Shown here piece after piece: positions 58,966 through 63,552 of a stretch of 63,552 nucleotides of DNA (positions are counted from its first letter, which is position 1; each line of letters starts with the position of its first letter). The translations under genes were made by a program, and so were the position numbers. This stretch comes from Armatimonadota bacterium (GTDB taxonomy: Bacteria; Armatimonadota; Fimbriimonadia; Fimbriimonadales; Fimbriimonadaceae). The DNA lies in contig JAGQUX010000014.1 of assembly GCA_020438215.1 (NCBI GenBank), forward strand, positions 1 through 63,552, given 5' to 3'. The notes below the pieces were generated by a model. That model was not told where the DNA came from. It saw only the letters and a program-made list of their open reading frames with translations, and searched no databases.

Positions 58966-59970
58966 ATGCCCTCCACTTGTCCGCAGAGTTTCATTGATCT
59001 CCCGAAAGTTGAGCTTCATGTTCACATGGAGGGCTCAATCCGTCCGGAGACTTTGCTCAAGTTGGCCAAGAAGAATGACGTCTCTCTGCCTGCGGATACC
59101 GTCGAAGGCTTGCGTGAGTGGTATGTCTTCCGCGATTTCGAGCATTTTGTTGAGATTTACGTTGCCATTTCCAACTGCATCAAAACTCCCGAAGATATTG
59201 AGCTGATTACCCGGGAATTTCTGGATGGGCAGGCAGCGCAAAACGTCGTCCATAGTGAGGTGACTTACACCGCCTGTACAATCAAAAACCTGCGTGGCAT
59301 CCCGTGGGATGAGCAGTTTGATGCCCTCAAGCGAGGGATGAAGTATGGGCTCGAAACGCATGGCGCCACGATGGGATTGATCTTGGATATCGTGCGCGGG
59401 GATTCGCCTGATATCGCCAATGAGGTTGCCGAATGGGCAGTCAGTGGTCATGGCGAAGGAGTCTTGGCGTTGGGGCTTGCTGGCTCAGAAGCGCGGGACG
59501 CGGCACGTCCGTATATCGAAGCTTTCGCTCACGCTAAAAAGCACGGTTTGCCGATCATCCCTCATGCGGGAGAAACTCAGGGGCCGGAAAGTATTTGGGA
59601 AGCACTCGAGCTTTGCGATCCTCCGCGAATTGGGCACGGAATTCGTTGTATGGATGACCCCGCTCTGGTGGAAGAACTCAAGAAGCGCGGCACGGTGCTG
59701 GAAGTCTGCCCGACTTCGAATGTGTGCTTAACACCGATTGCGAGCATCGCCGATCACCCGATTCAAAGCATGATTGATGCAGGGCTGAACGTGACGATCA
59801 ACTCTGACGATCCACCGATGTTCAACACAACGCTCAGCGATGAGTATCACCGGGTGAGCGAGGCGTTCGGCTGGGATATGGCGATGGCGAAGCAGATGGC
59901 TCGGAATGCCTTGGAGTGGAGCTACCTGCCGGATGATGCGAAGTTACTCGTCTCAAGTCGCCTGAACTGA
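58966..59970 (+). CDS. add: adenosine deaminase
   Basis: 334 residues from the ATG at 58966 (a GTG precedes it). Deaminates adenosine to inosine. Zinc site 'LHVHMEGSIRPETLL' (H18, H20), the 'HAGE' with catalytic Glu in 'IIPHAGETQGPESIWE', 'GHGIRC' and the acidic motif 'TINSDDPPMFNTTLSDEY'. Family-typical length. It is a single gene, divergent from the fucosidase. Confidence 0.94.
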   Translation: MPSTCPQSFIDLPKVELHVHMEGSIRPETLLKLAKKNDVSLPADTVEGLREWYVFRDFEHFVEIYVAISNCIKTPEDIELITREFLDGQAAQNVVHSEVTYTACTIKNLRGIPWDEQFDALKRGMKYGLETHGATMGLILDIVRGDSPDIANEVAEWAVSGHGEGVLALGLAGSEARDAARPYIEAFAHAKKHGLPIIPHAGETQGPESIWEALELCDPPRIGHGIRCMDDPALVEELKKRGTVLEVCPTSNVCLTPIASIADHPIQSMIDAGLNVTINSDDPPMFNTTLSDEYHRVSEAFGWDMAMAKQMARNALEWSYLPDDAKLLVSSRLN

Positions 59971-60028
59971 AAGGACAAAACTGACTAAATCGTAGTCGCT
60001 CGAGCAATATTCATTCGTCTGAAGCTAC

Positions 60029-61006
60029 ATGTTCGTTTCAACGGCGATAGCCGCAAGCCTGATTTTCACTCCGCAAAATACGAATCCATTCTACAAAGAT
60101 CAGACGATAGAGGATCTGGTGATTTCCGCACCGGGTGAACTCAAGAAGACCGTGGAAAGGGACAACTACCGTGGGTACCAATTCGACGTAAAGGACACGG
60201 CTGGCAATGTGACGGAGACATTTTCCGTGGTTGTGACGGACTACAAAAAAGTGAATCCGACGCTCACTGACGACCAGCTGGTGAATATCCATGACAATGC
60301 CGTGCGGCGGCGAGAAGGCACGGCTGCCCAGCTCTTTTTGACGCAGAAAACGAAGCTCAACAATCGCGTGATGGGGCTCATCACCGGCAGCATGATGGTG
60401 CGCGCAAGCAATGGCAAAACCGTGAACGCCTACCATATCTCTGTGGCTTGTTCAACAGAAGAAAAGGCGTATGAAATCACTTACCTCTCACTGAAAGGCG
60501 GCAAGATTTATACGGATGCTTTCCTTGCTTTGCGGAATGTCCGCTTCAAGCTCGGGACGGTCGAGGCGAAACCTTCGAATCTCCTCGGCAATGCAGGCGA
60601 TTACTTCTTGCTTGGTTTTCCTTTCTTTTTCCAGTTGCCGCAAGTGACTACGATAGACACTGGAATCAACCCAAAAGGAGGGGAAGCTGGACGGTATCTG
60701 AGTTCAGTCAATGTTGGAGAAGGGTATGTCACAGTTGAGCTTGTGAGCCTGAAGGAGGATGCAAAGGCTGCTGATCCCAAGGCTCTTGTCACAACGATGG
60801 GCTACGGAGATTGGCTTACCGAAGACACACCTGCGCCAAAACTCACTAACGGCGTGTATTTCTATGACAATTTGAAGGTCGCGGGAACGGAACGAGTTGC
60901 CCGAATCTGGATTGGAGCCAGCGGCAAGAATGTCGCTGCGATGGTGCAGAGCGCGGACTCAACCGAAAAGCTTCCGGATATCACCAAGGTTTACATGAAG
61001 AAGTAG
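60029..61006 (+). CDS. secreted protein of unknown function
   Basis: 325 residues with a short hydrophobic N-terminus ('MFVSTAIAASLIFTPQ') that may act as a signal. The body is beta-rich with Lys/Thr/Asn ('RGYQFDVKDTAGNVTETFSV', 'MMVRASNGKTVNAYHISVAC', 'RVARIWIGASGKNVAAMVQS'). No recognised domain. It shares a stop-embedding terminator with the opposing hydrolase. Confidence 0.65.
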   Translation: MFVSTAIAASLIFTPQNTNPFYKDQTIEDLVISAPGELKKTVERDNYRGYQFDVKDTAGNVTETFSVVVTDYKKVNPTLTDDQLVNIHDNAVRRREGTAAQLFLTQKTKLNNRVMGLITGSMMVRASNGKTVNAYHISVACSTEEKAYEITYLSLKGGKIYTDAFLALRNVRFKLGTVEAKPSNLLGNAGDYFLLGFPFFFQLPQVTTIDTGINPKGGEAGRYLSSVNVGEGYVTVELVSLKEDAKAADPKALVTTMGYGDWLTEDTPAPKLTNGVYFYDNLKVAGTERVARIWIGASGKNVAAMVQSADSTEKLPDITKVYMKK

Positions 61007-61022
61007 GCAGAGCCTACTTCTT
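60998..61022. terminator. perfect 11-bp hairpin holding both stop codons
   Basis: AAGAAGTAGGC (60998-61008) and GCCTACTTCTT (61012-61022) pair around AGA. The TAG of the secreted-protein gene (61004-61006) and the TAG of the opposing hydrolase (complement of 61014-61016) lie in opposite arms, so one hairpin serves both genes. Confidence 0.8.
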
Positions 61023-61970
61023 CTTCCAAGTGTCTTTTTCTTCGAGAACAGAGCGCGGCCCTTTGCCCACTAGCCAATCTTTTGCTAACTTGTCCTCTTT
61101 CAGATAGGTATCCCAGAACGCGGTGGAGATCGCTTTCATCGCAACATGGTGGTTGGGGTTTCGCTCGCCAGTTTCGCCGGGGAGAGTGCGGTTTCCATCT
61201 CCGAATGCGGAGTGAAGCCCTTCCCAGAGCACAAGTTCGTATTTATTGCCCGCTGGAAGTGCAGGGAAGACAGCGAGGCGCTCTTCTACAGTCTGCCCCC
61301 CAACTCGGGCTTCGTCCTTGGTGCCTGTCATCAAAAGCCAGGGGACTTTAACGCCTTCAAATTGCTTCTTCGGGTCACTGCCTTGACTGACGCTAGGGCT
61401 ATACATGGTCGCGGCAGTGATGCGGCTATCGTTCCATCCGTTACCAATGACCGGATACCATTGCCCGCTCACCGCTTGAGTTGTCACCGCACCAAAGGAG
61501 TGTCCGCTCATCCCGATTTTTTTGAGATTCAAGCGTCCGTATAGCGGAGAGCCAGATCGCTTGTTTTCTGCTTCCATTTGGTTGATCACAAACGGAATGT
61601 CTTCCGCGCGGAGTTTGAGATTTTGACCGTTCGCGGCACGCTGCATTGCCGGCATGATCTGCGCTGGACGTTGGCCTTTCCAGACGGATTCATCGCTGCC
61701 AGGGTGTTGGGTGAAAATCACAAAGTATCCGCGCTGAGCAAGATGCTCGCCAAGGAATGAGTTGTTGTCCCGCGAGCCTCCGAGTCCATGACTGAAGATG
61801 ATGACTTCCGCCGGCATCTTGGATTCCGGGAAGTAGAACCGAACGGGAACATCACGATCTCGCTTTTCATCGTGCCAAGTCGCGACGGAAGTCGGAACTT
61901 TGTAGTCGGACGGCGCGAGCGGGTCGTAAGTGATTTGCGCAACGAATGCGAGTGATAAGGCATACAACAT
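61014..61970 (-). CDS. secreted alpha/beta hydrolase, PAF-acetylhydrolase/dienelactone-hydrolase-like
   Basis: 318 residues with a short signal peptide ('MLYALSLAFVAQ'). The oxyanion region is 'VIIFSHGLGGSRDNNSFLGE', nucleophile Ser in 'GMSGHSFGAVTTQ', acid in 'MTGTKDEARVGG', and a terminal His in 'WEGLHSAFGDG'. This looks like the group with chlorophyllase and PAF-acetylhydrolase. Substrate unknown; probably an extracellular esterase or lipase. Confidence 0.82.
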   Translation of the reverse strand: MLYALSLAFVAQITYDPLAPSDYKVPTSVATWHDEKRDRDVPVRFYFPESKMPAEVIIFSHGLGGSRDNNSFLGEHLAQRGYFVIFTQHPGSDESVWKGQRPAQIMPAMQRAANGQNLKLRAEDIPFVINQMEAENKRSGSPLYGRLNLKKIGMSGHSFGAVTTQAVSGQWYPVIGNGWNDSRITAATMYSPSVSQGSDPKKQFEGVKVPWLLMTGTKDEARVGGQTVEERLAVFPALPAGNKYELVLWEGLHSAFGDGNRTLPGETGERNPNHHVAMKAISTAFWDTYLKEDKLAKDWLVGKGPRSVLEEKDTWKKK

Positions 61971-62107
61971 AGGATTTGCTCCTGTTGGTGGCTCAAACGA
62001 CGAGTTTCGCTATTCGTTCGGTGGTCACGGGCCGCTCAGCCTGTGGAAAGCAAAAAGACAGACATTCTTAGCCGAATGAATCAAATAGTAGACGCATAAC
62101 GTCTAGA

Positions 62108-62320
62108 ATGACGACCATGAGTACAACAACAAACGTCGATGCCAAAGTCAAGCTGTCACCACCAGTACTACGAGGTGATTCGTTTGAAACCTATTCCGAA
62201 CTAGCAGGAAAAACGGTTCGTGTGAAGGGTAGCACCCTATTCATCTTAGTTTATGACGTAAATGCAAAAGAATATTTCTGGAAAGAGGTTTACGAATCAG
62301 AAGAAGATGTCCCAAAGTAG
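62108..62320 (+). CDS. small protein of unknown function
   Basis: 70 residues with a polar N-terminus and one beta-rich block ('LAGKTVRVKGSTLFILVYDV', 'AKEYFWKEVYESEEDVPK'). No signal peptide. ATG at 62108 or 62117. A 6-base dyad TAGACG/CGTCTA (62089-62105) lies immediately before it. The next gene starts ten bases after its stop. Function unknown. Confidence 0.5.
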   Translation: MTTMSTTTNVDAKVKLSPPVLRGDSFETYSELAGKTVRVKGSTLFILVYDVNAKEYFWKEVYESEEDVPK

Positions 62321-62330
62321 ACTCTAGGGC

Positions 62331-62825
62331 GTGCTCATCAACTTTTCGGGACTCCCAGCGGTCGGGAAAACGACGATCTCTCGCTTGCTCGCCGAGGAGA
62401 TTGGGGCGGTGTTTCTCCGTGTCGATACGATTGAAAAAGTGCTTCAAAACACGGGTGTCGAGCCTATTGAGGGGAAGGGCTATCAGATCACTTGTGCGGT
62501 CGCAACGGAGAATCTCAAGCTCGGTCGCACGGTAATTGCCGATCAAGTGAATAACTGGGAGCTGACAAGGAGTTGGTTCCACGAGGCGGCAAAAGAAGCA
62601 GGTGCCAAGTATCTCGATCTGGAAGTGATTTGCTCGGATCGGGAGTTGCACCGTGCGCGGTTGGAGGCAAGGGGTTGTCATTTGACTTGGGATGACATCC
62701 TTGCTCGGGAAGCGGATACTCACCCCTGGTCATGTGAGCGACTGGTGATTGATTCAGCCAAGCTCTCACCTGAAGAAGCAGTGAGCGAAATCCGGAGAGA
62801 AATGGACAAAATGTGTCAGCCGTGA
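62331..62825 (+). CDS. P-loop kinase-like protein (AAA-type, zeta-toxin/Cpt-like)
   Basis: 164 residues, GTG start. Walker A 'INFSGLPAVGKTTISRLLAE' near the N-terminus, then 'GAVFLRVDTIEKVLQNTG', 'GRTVIADQVNN' and 'VICSDRELHRARLEARG'. This layout fits small bacterial kinases such as chloramphenicol-phosphotransferase-like or adenylylsulfate-like enzymes; the substrate is unknown. Its TGA overlaps the GTG of the next gene by four bases. Confidence 0.8.
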   Translation: MLINFSGLPAVGKTTISRLLAEEIGAVFLRVDTIEKVLQNTGVEPIEGKGYQITCAVATENLKLGRTVIADQVNNWELTRSWFHEAAKEAGAKYLDLEVICSDRELHRARLEARGCHLTWDDILAREADTHPWSCERLVIDSAKLSPEEAVSEIRREMDKMCQP

Positions 62826-63552
62826 AAATTCGTGAACTCGACGAAAACTGGACAGTCCGTGCCCGGTCAGAGGGGCCAGATTATCCGCGCCCGCAGGTGA
62901 TTTACCCCGGCAAAATGGAAGCGACTGTTCCAGGTCATGTCTATCTAGATCTTGCTAATTGTGGGATTATTCCGCACCCGTTTCAGGAGCGATATGAAGT
63001 CGGTTGCCAATGGGTGGATGAGCAAGATTGGGTTTATGAATGTGAGTTTCCCTGGCGACCAAATGTTGGTTTGCCCAATCGTAATTTGGTCTTCCAGGGG
63101 CTGGACACAATTGCTGATGTTTTTCTGAATGAAGTTCATATTCTTCGCTCGGACAATATGTATGCCCGCCATGAAATTAATGTCAGCGATGTTTTGAAGG
63201 AGGGCCAGAACCAACTTAAAGTGGTCTTTTATTCCGCCGTCAAGGTTGGGATTGAGCGGCGTAAGGCCTTCTTTGAGAAAGAGCGATTGCCCTGGGATAC
63301 CGAACTCTTTGATGAACGCGCTTTTGTGCGGAAACCGGGCTATTCCTACGGGTGGGATTGGGGTCCGCGACTAGTGAGCTGCGGAATCTGGAAGCCGGTG
63401 GAGCTCATCGAATACGAAGGGCGAATTGCAGAGTTTCAAGTGTGGCAAGAGCCGCTTGGAGATGGGAAATTTCGAATCAAAACCGAAGCCACCGTCGAGG
63501 GAGGCGGTGAAGTCAAGCTAACTTGGAATGGCAAGCCAGTTGATCCTATTTT
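62822..63552 (+). CDS. GH2 beta-mannosidase, N-terminal part (runs off window)
   Basis: GTG start overlapping the kinase stop (GTGA). The first ~240 residues show a GH2 jelly-roll sugar-binding domain ('VRARSEGPDYPRPQVIYPGK', 'GLDTIADVFLNEVHILRSDN', 'VKVGIERRKAFFEKERLPWD') and the beta-mannosidase block 'VRKPGYSYGWDWGPRLVSCG' then IWKPVEL, followed by the start of the immunoglobulin-like domain. The catalytic domain lies beyond the window. It likely removes mannose from glycans. Confidence 0.85.
   Translation, partial: MKIRELDENWTVRARSEGPDYPRPQVIYPGKMEATVPGHVYLDLANCGIIPHPFQERYEVGCQWVDEQDWVYECEFPWRPNVGLPNRNLVFQGLDTIADVFLNEVHILRSDNMYARHEINVSDVLKEGQNQLKVVFYSAVKVGIERRKAFFEKERLPWDTELFDERAFVRKPGYSYGWDWGPRLVSCGIWKPVELIEYEGRIAEFQVWQEPLGDGKFRIKTEATVEGGGEVKLTWNGKPVDPI

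Noticed and set aside
62089-62105. Dyad before the 62108 gene as a terminator or operator
   Set aside because: Arms are only six bases and no T-run follows; noted only in that gene's evidence.
1-63552. CRISPR arrays, insertion sequences or prophage
   Set aside because: No regular direct repeats with spacers, no transposase or integrase genes, and no phage structural genes were seen. The holin-like protein belongs to a chromosomal family.

Overview
The window looks like chromosomal DNA of an Armatimonadota bacterium, probably of the Fimbriimonadia. The pointers are a prepilin-type protein with a '[20 protein letters not shown]' leader and an H-x9-DG tail, two PEP-CTERM proteins, a Wza-type export protein, moderate GC, frequent GTG/TTG starts and dense gene packing. 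This placement is inferred from family signatures, not from a search. No phage, insertion sequence, rRNA or CRISPR array is visible, and no gene-free stretch exceeds about 250 bases.

Layout. 1-3800: end of a GDP-L-fucose pathway (gmd, fcl), then a minus-strand set of a pilin-like protein, an STN-domain protein and a zinc-finger membrane protein with a His hexapeptide repeat. 3971-14251: a secreted 5'-nucleotidase, an Old Yellow Enzyme, two PEP-CTERM proteins, an MhqD/MhqO-like quinone-detoxification pair, a tandem pair of secreted unknowns, an ALDH7 dehydrogenase and a DinB-like protein. 14285-20185: a metzincin, an SH3 plus ComEC-like metallo-beta-lactamase protein, a selenocysteine tRNA, GH16, OsmC and a polysaccharide export protein. 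20259-32059: rsmI, a SurA/PpiD-like foldase, lexA with a near-consensus promoter, pcrA, tatC, an MrfA-like helicase and DAHP synthase. 32056-36235: three tandem paralogues that fuse a propeller-like region to a pilin-type C-terminus; one is frameshifted and one is interrupted by an in-frame TGA. 36278-43726: coaBC, gmk, yvcK, a holin-like protein, mutS and a flagellin-like protein. 43980-48236: four genes chained by 4-base overlaps that look like an envelope glycolipid operon. 48313-54813: mutM without zinc-finger cysteines, NADP-type isocitrate dehydrogenase, tag, a very Cys-rich ArsR regulator and membrane proteins with DUF3592-like features. 55173-57093: a tandem family of small membrane proteins that end in the same 11-residue tail MPPGESNYPRE. 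57105-63552: GH29 fucosidase, adenosine deaminase, unknown secreted proteins, a small P-loop kinase-like protein and the start of a GH2 beta-mannosidase.

Themes. Envelope glycan work (fucose synthesis, export, glycolipid glycosylation, GH16/GH29/GH2 hydrolases) and DNA repair (lexA, pcrA, MrfA-like, mutS, mutM, tag) dominate. Translational coupling by ATGA, GTGA or TTGA overlaps is common, and six of eleven convergent protein-gene pairs overlap by exactly four bases at their stop codons.

Best candidates for something undescribed: the MPPGESNYPRE tail family, where the four copies of the tail differ almost only at synonymous positions; the propeller-pilin array; the 19-cysteine ArsR regulator; and the hexapeptide His-repeat zinc-finger protein. 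The in-frame TGA next to an encoded tRNA-Sec is worth checking but is more likely a nonsense mutation.
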